A DNA stretch of 8,413 nucleotides from Pseudomonadota bacterium (GCA_018241865.1 JAFECY010000220.1:1-8413), one strand, 5' to 3'; positions 1 to 6,418 are shown, numbered from the stretch's first letter. Program-made: numbers and translations. The notes: a model not told the origin generated them from the letters alone.

Positions 1-861
1 ACGCGACGGATTCAGGCGCTTTGACACCGCTTTCAACGCGCCACGCGCCAGCAGCGCGCCCAGCATAGTCAACGGATTACGCTTGAATTCCACCGTGATC
101 ACTTCCTTGAAAAAACGAACCACACCTTCGGAAGCCTTGAGCGCCACATTGCCGACAAAACCATCACACACCACGATATCGGTCGTGCCCTTGAAAATAT
201 CATCGCCTTCGACATTACCGTGAAAATTCAACACGCCTTTATCGTGATCCGCGCGCAGCAACGCCGCCGTCTGCTTGACGACTTCATTACCCTTAATGTC
301 TTCCTCGCCAATATTCAACAAACCCACCGTGGGTTGCGGCTTGCCCTCAACTGCAGCGACCAGCGCCGAACCCATTAGGGCGAACTGATGCAAATGCTGC
401 GGTTCACAATCGACGTTCGCGCCGAGATCGAGCATGTAAGTCGGCTTGTCCTGTTTATTGGGAATGAGGGTGCAAATCGCCGGCCGATCAACACCGGGAA
501 TCGTTTTCAGGACGTAACGCGAAATCGCCATCAGTGCGCCGGTATTGCCGGCCGAAACGCATACCTGCGCTTCGCCATCTTTGACCAAATTGATCGCCAC
601 CCGCATCGAAGAATCCTTCTTACGACGCAACGCCACTTCTAGCGGATCGTCCATGGTGACGACTTCGGAAGCATGCACAATGCGGATTGCCGGATGATCC
701 GGCACCTGGAGTTTTTTCAATTCAGCGCGGATGGCATCCTCATTGCCGACCAAAATCATTTCGGCGTCAGCGGTACGCTTGAGGAAGGAAAGTGCGGCAG
801 GAACAGTGACCGATGCACCATGGTCTCCGCCCATACAGTCAATGGAGAGTTTGATTGTCAT
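1..861 (-). CDS. plsX: Phosphate acyltransferase PlsX (3'-truncated by window edge)
   Basis: PlsX converts acyl-ACP and phosphate to acyl-phosphate, the acyl donor for PlsY in the first step of phospholipid synthesis; it is a peripheral membrane enzyme. The first 287 codons are in the window with no frameshift; family members usually have about 330-350 residues, so roughly the last 50-60 lie beyond position 1. Visible family motifs are MGGDHG (residues 10-15), SAGNTGALM (103-111), LDLGANVDC (145-153), [10 protein letters not shown] (183-192) and [11 protein letters not shown] (232-242). The ATG at 861 is the first start after an in-frame TGA four codons upstream, so the start is well fixed, although no good Shine-Dalgarno precedes it. 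rpmF lies 142 bp upstream on the same strand, the usual rpmF-plsX arrangement; fabH would be expected next, off the edge. A terminator-like hairpin in the gap suggests partial uncoupling from rpmF. Confidence 0.97.
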   Translation of the reverse strand, partial: MTIKLSIDCMGGDHGASVTVPAALSFLKRTADAEMILVGNEDAIRAELKKLQVPDHPAIRIVHASEVVTMDDPLEVALRRKKDSSMRVAINLVKDGEAQVCVSAGNTGALMAISRYVLKTIPGVDRPAICTLIPNKQDKPTYMLDLGANVDCEPQHLHQFALMGSALVAAVEGKPQPTVGLLNIGEEDIKGNEVVKQTAALLRADHDKGVLNFHGNVEGDDIFKGTTDIVVCDGFVGNVALKASEGVVRFFKEVITVEFKRNPLTMLGALLARGALKAVSKRLNPSR

Positions 862-872
862 TGCTTTGATTC

Positions 873-885
873 AGAGCCTAGCTCT
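873..885 (-). promoter_or_regulatory. Small hairpin just upstream of the plsX start
   Basis: On the minus strand a perfect 5-bp stem (AGAGC / GCTCT, loop TAG) ends 11 bases before the plsX ATG at 861. The only purine-rich stretch resembling a ribosome binding site (TAGG) lies inside it. It could influence plsX translation, but a stem this short can occur by chance. I see no convincing plsX promoter between the hairpin and the terminator at 948-986. Confidence 0.25.
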
Positions 886-947
886 AACCGCACGAAGGGC
901 CAGAATGGGCGCGATTCAAAATGACGCGATGAAATGTTCTGCACATG

Positions 948-986
948 AAAAACGGCGCTAGGCAAATTATGCCGCGCCGCTTTTTT
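948..986 (-). terminator. Intrinsic terminator between rpmF and plsX, symmetrical
   Basis: Read leftward, the stem is CGGCGC (979-974) plus GGC (973-971), a 7-base loop, GCC (963-961), a 2-base bulge, then GCGCCG (958-953), followed by five Ts (952-948). Six As precede the stem, so the hairpin can be extended and also works as a terminator on the plus strand (TTTTTT at 981-986). It begins 17 bp after the rpmF stop codon, the usual place for an intrinsic terminator or attenuator. It should reduce rpmF transcription entering plsX; the degree of read-through cannot be seen. Confidence 0.75.
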
Positions 987-1003
987 CGTTCGCGACAACG
1001 AAA

Positions 1004-1186
1004 TTACTCGTCGTTCTTGGTCTTCAGAACCTTGCGGCCACGGTAGTAGCCGTTCGGGCTGATGTGGTGACGCAAATGTGCTTCGCCGGTGGTCGGCTCG
1101 ACTGCCAAATTCGGTGCGGTCAGATGATCGTGCGAACGATGCATGCCACGCTTGGACGGGGACTTTTTATTTTGTTGAACAGCCAT
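1004..1186 (-). CDS. rpmF: 50S ribosomal protein L32
   Basis: L32 is a small basic protein of the large ribosomal subunit. The 60-residue product matches the family along its whole length: it begins MAVQQNK, continues with [10 protein letters not shown] (residues 11-20), and has [17 protein letters not shown] near its end (37-53). It contains no cysteine, so it is the form without a zinc ribbon, as in E. coli. The start is supported by a strong Shine-Dalgarno AGGAG (minus strand, 1197-1193), 6 bases before the ATG. It follows yceD by 77 bp, as in many proteobacteria, and is followed by a terminator-like hairpin before plsX. The gene is complete; its last residues (KTKNDE) slightly extend the E. 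coli length of 57. Confidence 0.98.
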   Translation of the reverse strand: MAVQQNKKSPSKRGMHRSHDHLTAPNLAVEPTTGEAHLRHHISPNGYYRGRKVLKTKNDE

Positions 1187-1213
1187 GATGACTCCTGAAT
1201 CTAAAGTTCTAAA

Positions 1214-1245
1214 ATTTTAACACATTCGTCACAGAAACTCGCCAA
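1214..1245 (-). promoter_or_regulatory. Possible weak internal promoter for rpmF
   Basis: The 77-bp gap between yceD and rpmF contains an AT-rich island. On the minus strand it offers a -10-like TAAAAT (1219-1214) and a -35-like TTGGCG (1245-1240), but the spacer is 20 bp, too long for a normal sigma70 promoter. It may contribute extra rpmF transcription. The evidence is weak, and the strong promoter upstream of yceD may serve both genes. Confidence 0.2.
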
Positions 1246-1263
1246 ATTGCAAGCTCAGTGAAC

Positions 1264-1752
1264 TTACTGCTTCCAGTTCTTCAATGCCGAAAAAGGCGAG
1301 GCGGACTGTTGATGCTCCGCCACGGCCGTCCGATCCGGGCAAACCTCATGTCGCGGCGATAAAGGCAGCGCCAGCAAGGCTTCATCCTCGATCAGCGCCG
1401 CCAGATCAAAAGACTGCGGCGCAACGATCACATCGACATCCTCGCCTACCAATTTTTCGATCCTATCGGCCTCGGCATCATCCGCTGCCAACACCAGCAC
1501 GGCTTCTGAATCAATGACATGCGAAATCGGCTTGAGACAACGCTGGCAAATCAACTCGATCGAGCCAGTCACCACCAAATGCAGTTGTGGATGGCCAAAT
1601 TTATCGCTATCACCTCGGACTGACCACTGGATCATTCCGACTTTCCCGACAGACTCCCCCGCTAGGCGCAAAAAATCGCTGACCGGACTCTCGCCAGCAC
1701 GACTTTCCTGCAACCGGCAAAATGCCAATGCGTCGATGACAAAACCATCCAT
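1264..1752 (-). CDS. yceD: YceD family protein (DUF177), 23S rRNA accumulation protein
   Basis: This 162-residue protein belongs to the YceD/DUF177 family, whose members are reported to be needed for normal 23S rRNA accumulation in bacteria and plastids; the molecular mechanism is not established. Family features visible here are the paired cysteines CQRC (Cys69, Cys72) after a beta-strand-like region, the acidic EDEALLALPLSPRH stretch (residues 122-135), a third conserved-looking Cys138, and the C-terminal SPFSALKNWK (152-161), typical of the end of these proteins. The ATG at 1752 is the first codon after the promoter, with a short leader of about 20 bases and only a weak Shine-Dalgarno. It sits directly upstream of rpmF, the pairing seen across most bacteria, which supports a ribosome-assembly role. 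The cysteines could bind a metal; that is inference. Confidence 0.95.
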   Translation of the reverse strand: MDGFVIDALAFCRLQESRAGESPVSDFLRLAGESVGKVGMIQWSVRGDSDKFGHPQLHLVVTGSIELICQRCLKPISHVIDSEAVLVLAADDAEADRIEKLVGEDVDVIVAPQSFDLAALIEDEALLALPLSPRHEVCPDRTAVAEHQQSASPFSALKNWKQ

Positions 1753-1780
1753 ATCGTCAGCCGAACCCGGAAAACCTGCG

Positions 1781-1810
1781 ATAATAACAGGCTTTTCCCT
1801 TATCCGTCAA
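1781..1810 (-). promoter_or_regulatory. Sigma70-type promoter for yceD-rpmF(-plsX)
   Basis: On the minus strand, TTGACG (1810-1805; 5 of 6 matches to TTGACA) and TATTAT (1786-1781; 5 of 6 to TATAAT) are separated by 18 bp. Transcription should begin near 1774, giving a leader of about 20 bases before the yceD ATG at 1752. The -10 is bracketed by a short dyad, CCTG (1791-1788) and CAGG (1778-1775), which could be an operator or chance. This is the best promoter match I found in the window. Confidence 0.7.
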
Positions 1811-1829
1811 AGTGTTAGCGCACTTTAAT
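1800..1829 (+). promoter_or_regulatory. Weak candidate promoter for maf
   Basis: The divergent gap between yceD and maf must hold a rightward promoter. The best candidate is a -10-like TTTAAT (1824-1829) with a poor -35 TTATCC (1800-1805) at 18-bp spacing. It would overlap the -35 of the leftward yceD promoter, so the two might compete. The match is weak. Confidence 0.25.
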
Positions 1830-1849
1830 TGCGTCTCTGTTCAAGCAAA

Positions 1850-2485
1850 ATGTCGCCTGTCACCCACGCCGCTCCGCCCATTCTGATTCTAGGTTCCAGC
1901 TCGCCTTACCGGAAGGAATTATTGAGTCGTCTGCACCTGCCCTTTGAAGTTGTCAAACCGGAAATCGACGAAAGCCCGCACTCCGGCGAGTCCCCGGAGG
2001 CAACCGCCCTGCGCCTGTCGCGCGAAAAGGCGCAGGCCATCGCCGCCCAAAGACCGGGGACGCTGGTGATCGGCTCGGACCAGGTGGCGACGCTGGATGG
2101 CATCCAGATCGGCAAGCCCGGCAACCACGCGAACGCCTTGCGTCAACTGCAAATGATGCGCGGGCGGCAAGTGATCTTTCACAGCGCACTGTGCCTATGG
2201 GATGGCCGCCGAGTCGATGCTGCGCAAGCCGCCCAGATCGCCTGCGTGCCGACTCGTGTCAGTTTCCGCGATTTGCCGGATGCCGAGCTAGACGCTTACC
2301 TGCGCATCGAACAGCCCTACGATTGCGCCGGCAGTGCCAAAAACGAGGGTTTGGGCATCGCCCTGATCGAAAAAATCGAAAGCACCGACCCCACTGCCCT
2401 GACCGGACTGCCCCTGATTGCCTTGACCACTATGCTGCGCAAAGCGGGGGTCGCTTTTTTTTGCTCTCCAGACAACAGGGTGTAA
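1850..2485 (+). CDS. yceF: Maf family nucleoside triphosphate pyrophosphatase (YceF type)
   Basis: Maf-fold enzymes hydrolyse modified or non-canonical NTPs to NMP and pyrophosphate; E. coli YceF, the closest relative by sequence style, prefers 7-methyl-GTP. Numbering from the ATG at 1850 (211 residues), the substrate loop SSSPYRKELL is at 16-25, EIDES at 38-42, SREKAQA at 57-63, the catalytic-aspartate motif GSDQVATLDG at 75-84, and CAGSAKNEGLGI at 159-170 followed by GLPLIAL (186-192). A TTG at 1829 would add seven residues, but homology begins near ILILGSSSP, so I use the ATG; no clear Shine-Dalgarno is visible for either. The tail after LRKAG (VAFFCSPDNRV) is a short extension rich in T codons because it overlaps a terminator-like hairpin. 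It diverges from yceD and is followed 5 bp later by the methyltransferase, so the two are probably co-transcribed. The exact substrate is inferred. Confidence 0.95.
   Translation: MSPVTHAAPPILILGSSSPYRKELLSRLHLPFEVVKPEIDESPHSGESPEATALRLSREKAQAIAAQRPGTLVIGSDQVATLDGIQIGKPGNHANALRQLQMMRGRQVIFHSALCLWDGRRVDAAQAAQIACVPTRVSFRDLPDAELDAYLRIEQPYDCAGSAKNEGLGIALIEKIESTDPTALTGLPLIALTTMLRKAGVAFFCSPDNRV
2441..2462 (+). terminator. Terminator-like hairpin inside the 3' end of maf
   Basis: A perfect 6-bp stem AAAGCG (2441-2446) / CGCTTT (2452-2457), loop GGGGT, runs into eight consecutive Ts (2455-2462). It has the form of an intrinsic terminator but lies within the last 15 codons of maf, 29 bp before the methyltransferase start. 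The stem has only three GC pairs, so termination may be partial, and translating ribosomes would block folding. It could attenuate expression of the downstream gene. Confidence 0.45.
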
Positions 2486-2490
2486 AAATC

Positions 2491-3243
2491 ATGCCGGGCA
2501 CGCTTTACCTGATTCCCAATACCCTCGGCCCTGCCGATGGCAACACGGCCGATCCATTGGCCGCCCTGATTCCTGCAGAAGTACAAGCGCGCACGGCACG
2601 GTTGGATTATTTCATCGCCGAAAACGCCAAGACCACACGCGCCTTTCTGAAACTCATCGCCATTCAGCATCCGCTGGCTCGGCCGCTGCAGGAAATCACG
2701 ATTGCTGAACTGAATGTGAATACCGAAAGCGCCACGCTGCCGACTCTGCTGGAACCCTTGCTGGCTGGACAGGATGCCGGTCTCATTTCCGAAGCGGGTG
2801 TACCAGCCGTAGCCGATCCGGGTGCAAACCTGGTGCGGTTGGCGCATAGCTATGGAATTACGGTGAGGCCGCTGGTCGGCCCTTCCTCATTGCTACTGTC
2901 TGTGATGGCCGGCGGTTTGAATGGCCAGAGTTTTGCCTTCAACGGCTATTTGCCGGTGGATGCTGGTGAACGCAGCAAGCGTATTCGACAACTGGAAGAT
3001 CGCTCACGCAAAGAAAACCAGACGCAAATCTTCATCGAAACACCCTACCGCAACCAAGCGCTGCTGGAAGCATTGATCGCTGCCTGCCAACCGAAGACAC
3101 TGATCTCGGTCGCCACCGACCTAACGCTGGCGACCGAAACGATCAAGACACACAGCGCCGAACGCTGGAAGCAGGAAATAGCTGCCGGCAAGGGGCCGGA
3201 TCTGCACAAGAAGCCGACCGTATTTTCTTTGCTGGCAGAATAA
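2491..3243 (+). CDS. SAM-dependent methyltransferase, RsmI-like (tetrapyrrole methylase fold)
   Basis: This 250-residue protein resembles RsmI, the 16S rRNA C1402 2'-O-methyltransferase, and belongs to the tetrapyrrole (corrin/porphyrin) methylase superfamily. It starts MPGTLYLIPNTLGP, comparable to the GTLY...P start of RsmI, and carries ISEAGVPAVADPGA (residues 99-112), the counterpart of ISEAGTPxISDPG, then PLVGPSSLLLSVMAGG (127-142) and FIETPYRNQALLEAL (181-195). It lacks the GDxxxRA and AEDTR region of true RsmI and is shorter than its usual 280-290 residues, so it looks like a separate paralogous family, probably with a different target, and I give no symbol. The ATG at 2491 has AGGG 10 bases upstream and is 5 bp after the maf stop. 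The frame stays open upstream inside maf, but that part is not homologous. Its 3' end faces the S49 peptidase gene across 4 bp. Confidence 0.9.
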   Translation: MPGTLYLIPNTLGPADGNTADPLAALIPAEVQARTARLDYFIAENAKTTRAFLKLIAIQHPLARPLQEITIAELNVNTESATLPTLLEPLLAGQDAGLISEAGVPAVADPGANLVRLAHSYGITVRPLVGPSSLLLSVMAGGLNGQSFAFNGYLPVDAGERSKRIRQLEDRSRKENQTQIFIETPYRNQALLEALIAACQPKTLISVATDLTLATETIKTHSAERWKQEIAAGKGPDLHKKPTVFSLLAE

Positions 3244-3247
3244 ACCT

Positions 3248-4270
3248 TTACTTCAGCACAGGCCGGCTGCCGCCCCAGAGCGACTGCACTGCACCAGCAC
3301 CAATCGATGCGCCAAATTTTTTCAGGAAGCGTTCAGACAAGCCTTCGTGCTGAGTGTAGTCAACGATTTCCTCCCCCTTCATTTCATCGCGGGCGACGCT
3401 ATCGACCGTGCCGAAACCATCCGCCAAGCCCATCTGCACCGCCCTTGACCCGCTCCAAAACAAACCCGAAAAAGTTTCCGGCGTTTCCTTGAGGCGATTG
3501 CCGCGCCCTTTGCGCACCACATCGATGAATTGCTGATGCACTTCGTTCAGCATGTCTTGCGCGAAGGCTTTTTGCTTGGCGTTTTGCGGGCTGAATGGAT
3601 CGAGGAAGCCTTTGTTCTCACCCGCCGTCAACAATCGTCGTTCGACACCCAGCTTTTCCATCGTGCCGGTGAAGCCGAAGCCATCCATCAGCACGCCGAT
3701 CGACCCGACGATGCTGGCCTTGTTAACGAAAATTTTGTCGGCCGCAGCAGCAATGTAATAACCGCCGGAAGCACACATTTCATCGACCACGACATAGATC
3801 GGTTTTTTCGGATATGCGGCGCGCAAGCGCGTGATTTCATCGTTAATCATGCCAGCCTGTACCGGGCTGCCGCCGGGGCTGTTGATCCGCAAAATCACGC
3901 CCGTAGAGTCGGCGTCGGAAAATGCGTTATCCAAGGCTGGAATCACATTATCGGCAGAACCGCTACCGTTGCCGGAATCGATAGTACCGTCGATTTCGAT
4001 CAGCGCGACATGCGGACCGAATGTTTCGACTTCAGAGCCGCCGATGTCGAACGCCAGCACGATGGCGATCGCGATCAGGATCAAGAAAGCCAGTTTGAAA
4101 AAAATACCCCAACGCCGGCGCGCACGCTGCTCGCGCAAGGTAGCGAAGGCCAATTTTTCCAACACGTCGCGCTCCCATCCGCCTGATTGGGAATGCGATT
4201 TCCCAGCCGCCGGCGCAGAGTTGCCTGCCGGTTCCGCTGACGACGACACGTTTTCAAAATCGTTACTCAT
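3248..4270 (-). CDS. sppA: S49 family signal peptide peptidase, membrane-anchored
   Basis: The protein (340 residues) is a single-domain S49 serine protease of the SppA type, which cleaves remnant signal peptides or membrane proteins at the inner membrane. Residues 1-50 are polar and probably disordered; an arginine-rich stretch (REQRARRRW, 46-54) precedes one membrane segment (about 55-74), placing the catalytic domain in the periplasm. The oxyanion-region motif RINSPGGSPVQAG is at 128-140. The nucleophile is Ser168 in CASGGYYIAAAAD (166-178), and the general base is probably Lys220 in GENKGFLDPF, the same 52-residue separation as the Ser-Lys pair I recall for Bacillus SppA. GSIGVLM follows at 189-195. 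Its ATG overlaps the Rieske stop codon by 4 bp (ATGA), indicating translational coupling. It is the last gene of the leftward cluster; no terminator is visible after it. Confidence 0.95.
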   Translation of the reverse strand: MSNDFENVSSSAEPAGNSAPAAGKSHSQSGGWERDVLEKLAFATLREQRARRRWGIFFKLAFLILIAIAIVLAFDIGGSEVETFGPHVALIEIDGTIDSGNGSGSADNVIPALDNAFSDADSTGVILRINSPGGSPVQAGMINDEITRLRAAYPKKPIYVVVDEMCASGGYYIAAAADKIFVNKASIVGSIGVLMDGFGFTGTMEKLGVERRLLTAGENKGFLDPFSPQNAKQKAFAQDMLNEVHQQFIDVVRKGRGNRLKETPETFSGLFWSGSRAVQMGLADGFGTVDSVARDEMKGEEIVDYTQHEGLSERFLKKFGASIGAGAVQSLWGGSRPVLK

Positions 4271-4689
4271 GACCTGCCCTTTTCCTTGTTTGGTATTGCA
4301 ATTGAAGACAATGGTTGGATTGGCTTCACGAAATCATCGGCTTGCCAGAAAATCTGGCCTTCTTTTTCTATGGCCGCTATCGGACGCAGACGACCGCCAT
4401 TGCAGGGGCCGCCGACGCACCGACCGCTTCCCGGCAAATAAATTGCGCCGTGGGTCGAGCACATCAGGTACAACCCGCTCATGTCGAAAAACTCGCCTTC
4501 ATTCCAATCTAACTCGATCGGCACGTGCGCGCAGCGATTCAGATAAGCATGCACACCGCCGCCGTAGCGCACCACAAAACCTGTAGTGTCTTCCATGCCC
4601 GCACGCACCGGAAAGCGTCGCCCTTTGCCGCCTTCGGTCAATTCATCGGAACGGCAAATGAGAATGAGAGCCTCGTCCATGTCAGGCAT
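4267..4689 (-). CDS. Small Rieske [2Fe-2S] domain protein
   Basis: This protein of about 140 residues is essentially one Rieske domain. Numbered from the ATG at 4689, the cluster ligands are Cys53-x-His55 (NRCAHVPIELDW) and Cys77-x-x-His80 (LMCSTHGAIY), followed by a PGSGRCVGGPCNGG loop (86-99) typical of the fold. It has no signal peptide or membrane segment, so it is probably a soluble electron carrier or ferredoxin-like component; no partner oxygenase or reductase lies in the window. Start choice is uncertain: ATGs at 4695, 4689 and 4680 are in frame, overlapping the HAD gene by 14 or 8 bp or not at all, and none has a clear Shine-Dalgarno. Longer forms to 4809 would lie inside the HAD gene and add non-homologous sequence. 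The stop overlaps the sppA start. Its function in this cluster is unknown. Confidence 0.9.
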   Translation of the reverse strand: MPDMDEALILICRSDELTEGGKGRRFPVRAGMEDTTGFVVRYGGGVHAYLNRCAHVPIELDWNEGEFFDMSGLYLMCSTHGAIYLPGSGRCVGGPCNGGRLRPIAAIEKEGQIFWQADDFVKPIQPLSSIAIPNKEKGRS

Positions 4690-5341
4690 GTTCATTGAGC
4701 CAAGTATGCAAAGCCAACACCGACTCGGCGGAATACACCGGATGCAAGGCCTGCAATTCATGCGAAGGATGCGCGCCGTATTGCACACCGACACCAGCCG
4801 CACCGGCATTCAAGGCCATTTGCAAGTCATGCGTGGTGTCACCGATCATCACGGTGCGCGCCATATCCTGTCCCAGTTCGCGCGTCAGTTCTTGCAGCAT
4901 AGCGGGATGTGGTTTGGAAAACGTTTCATCGGCACAGCGGGTGGCATCGAAACAGGAAAACAATCCAGTGTCATTCAACGCCCGATTCAAACCGACGCGC
5001 GTCTTGCCGGTAGCGACCGCCAGAAAATAACCTTGTCCAGCCAAATCTTCCAGCATGTCGCGTGCACCGTCGAACAAAGTCAATTCATGATCTTTGGTCA
5101 GATAGTGATACCGATAGCGCTCCACCATGCGCGCATAGTCTTTCTCGGTCAGTTCCGGCACGGCCATTTGCATAGCGTTGGACAGACTCAGGCCAATCAC
5201 GCGCGCGGCCATTTTCTGATCCGGCACCGGCAAGCCGAGATCGCGTGCCGCCGCTTGGATGCATTTGACGATGGTGGCCGTGCTGTCCATCAAGGTGCCA
5301 TCCCAATCGAATACGATCAGGTCAAATTGCTTTCGCGCCAT
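4682..5341 (-). CDS. HAD-superfamily hydrolase, phosphoglycolate phosphatase-like
   Basis: A 219-residue HAD subfamily IA phosphatase. The four HAD motifs are present: motif I FDWDGTLMDS (residues 11-20, nucleophile Asp12 and acid/base Asp14), motif II with Thr111 in AVATGKT, motif III Lys143 in SKPHP, and motif IV GDTTHD (167-172, metal-binding Asp168 and Asp172). A helical cap domain lies between about residues 20 and 90. The closest characterised groups are Gph (phosphoglycolate) and PpaX-like phosphatases, but HAD substrates cannot be read from the sequence, so no symbol is given. The ATG at 5341 begins right at the conserved fold; only a weak Shine-Dalgarno is seen. It follows rluC by 43 bp without a terminator and overlaps the Rieske gene slightly, so all four leftward genes are likely one operon. 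Confidence 0.93.
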   Translation of the reverse strand: MARKQFDLIVFDWDGTLMDSTATIVKCIQAAARDLGLPVPDQKMAARVIGLSLSNAMQMAVPELTEKDYARMVERYRYHYLTKDHELTLFDGARDMLEDLAGQGYFLAVATGKTRVGLNRALNDTGLFSCFDATRCADETFSKPHPAMLQELTRELGQDMARTVMIGDTTHDLQMALNAGAAGVGVQYGAHPSHELQALHPVYSAESVLALHTWLNEHA

Positions 5342-5384
5342 TCTGCGTTATTTTCATTGGCGGCCAGAGACCGCTTTGTTCTGT

Positions 5385-6404
5385 TTAGTCATGTACCCCT
5401 GATGCCGCCTGCTCTAGGCTTTTCAGGAATTGCGTGCATTCTATCGGCAAAGCGGCATTGAGTTGCACCGGCTTTCCGGAGTCGGGATGCGTGAAAGTAA
5501 GTTGGTGTGCATGCAGGAACATTCGCTTGAAGGCAATCCGCGCGCCATCGGCTTTTTGCAAGGCGCGGTTCAGGCTGAAATCACCATATTTTTCATCGCC
5601 GACAATCGGAAAGCCGCTGGAGGCCAGATGCACGCGAATCTGGTGCGTGCGCCCGGTTTTCAATTCGGCCTCCAGCAATGCGAATTGCCCGTAATTGCGC
5701 ATCAGGTTGAACACCGTATGCGCAGGCAAGCCATCAGCCTGCACCCGCACCCGACGCTCGCCGTCCGGCAGGGTGTATTTAAACAAAGGCAATTTCACAT
5801 GTTGACGCTTGTTTTGCCAGACGCCTTGCACCAAGGTCAGATAACGCTTATCGAGCTGCCCTTCGCGAATTTGCTCATGTAAGTTGGTCAGGGCAGACCG
5901 TTTCTTCGCCAGCATCAAGATGCCGGAGGTGTCGCGGTCGAGCCGATGCACCAGCTCCAAAAATTTGGCATGTGGCCGAGCGGCGCGCAGTTGCTCGATC
6001 ACACCGTAACTGACACCGGAACCACCGTGTACCGCCACTCCGGCCGGTTTGTCGATCACCAACACATGCTCGTCTTCGAGCAAGATAGTAAATTCACAAG
6101 CCGGCACGCTGTGCACCGGCTTGTCTGCCATACGTAGCGGCGGGATACGCACCATATCACCTGTTTCCAGACGATAGGTTTGATCGATACGGCCTTTGTT
6201 GACGCGGACTTGGCCGGAGCGCAGCACCCGGTAAATATGGCTTTTCGGCACGCCCTTGCAGATGCGCAAGAGGAAATTATCGATGCGCTGCCCCGCTTCC
6301 TCGACGGAAATGGTATGCATCTGAACCTTGGGCTGGACTATGGGCGGCGTGGCAGCGGCGGCAATTTCAGGCCGTTTCCCGGAAAGTCTCGCTAAGTCCT
6401 TCAT
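5385..6404 (-). CDS. rluC: 23S rRNA pseudouridine synthase RluC
   Basis: RluC converts uridines 955, 2504 and 2580 (E. coli numbering) of 23S rRNA to pseudouridine. The 339-residue product has an N-terminal S4 RNA-binding domain (about 30-95: AGQRIDNFLLRICKGVPKSH, then VRVNKGRI) and the RluA-family catalytic domain, with IDKPAGVAVHGGSG (117-130) and the active-site motif HRLDRDTSG (153-161, catalytic Asp156), then KTGRTHQIRVHLA, which contacts the target base. Residues 1-28 form an Ala/Pro-rich leader that is longer than in E. coli and not clearly conserved. The ATG at 6404 lacks a Shine-Dalgarno, whereas an in-frame ATG at 6320 (Met29) has AAGG five bases upstream, so the shorter form is possible. 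The gene diverges from rne, as in E. coli, and leads the HAD-Rieske-sppA cluster. Confidence 0.95.
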   Translation of the reverse strand: MKDLARLSGKRPEIAAAATPPIVQPKVQMHTISVEEAGQRIDNFLLRICKGVPKSHIYRVLRSGQVRVNKGRIDQTYRLETGDMVRIPPLRMADKPVHSVPACEFTILLEDEHVLVIDKPAGVAVHGGSGVSYGVIEQLRAARPHAKFLELVHRLDRDTSGILMLAKKRSALTNLHEQIREGQLDKRYLTLVQGVWQNKRQHVKLPLFKYTLPDGERRVRVQADGLPAHTVFNLMRNYGQFALLEAELKTGRTHQIRVHLASSGFPIVGDEKYGDFSLNRALQKADGARIAFKRMFLHAHQLTFTHPDSGKPVQLNAALPIECTQFLKSLEQAASGVHD

Positions 6405-6412
6405 TTTGAATA

Positions 6413-6418
6413 TATAAT
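6413..6418 (+). promoter_or_regulatory. Perfect TATAAT -10 box, candidate distal rne promoter
   Basis: The hexamer TATAAT occurs on the plus strand just outside the rluC start, inside an AT-rich patch. The sequence 16-18 bp upstream (around 6389-6396, within rluC) does not resemble TTGACA. If used, transcription would begin near 6425 and give an rne leader of about 640 nt. The same patch read leftward gives TATATT (6414-6409) with TTCTCC (6437-6432) at 17 bp, so it could instead serve rluC. Confidence 0.3.

Noticed and set aside
1238..1256. Motif CTCGCCAAATTGCAA resembling CTCGCCAATTGCAA at 6495-6508
   Set aside because: Two imperfect copies of about 14 bases in different contexts; probably chance unless found elsewhere in the genome.
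1829..1849. TTG start for maf adding seven residues
   Set aside because: No ribosome binding site precedes it, it overlaps the candidate -10, and the added residues are not part of the Maf fold.
2191..2490. Upstream extension of the methyltransferase frame inside maf
   Set aside because: It overlaps maf in another frame, shows no homology, and homology to RsmI-type enzymes begins right after the ATG at 2491.
3530..4186. Long plus-strand open frames opposite sppA (also 3831-4586 and 4586-5461)
   Set aside because: These are antisense shadows of clear genes (S49 peptidase, Rieske, HAD) with no homology of their own.
4690..4809. Long N-terminal extension of the Rieske protein
   Set aside because: It lies inside the HAD gene, is cysteine/arginine-rich without family similarity, and ATGs at 4695-4680 fit the domain boundary.
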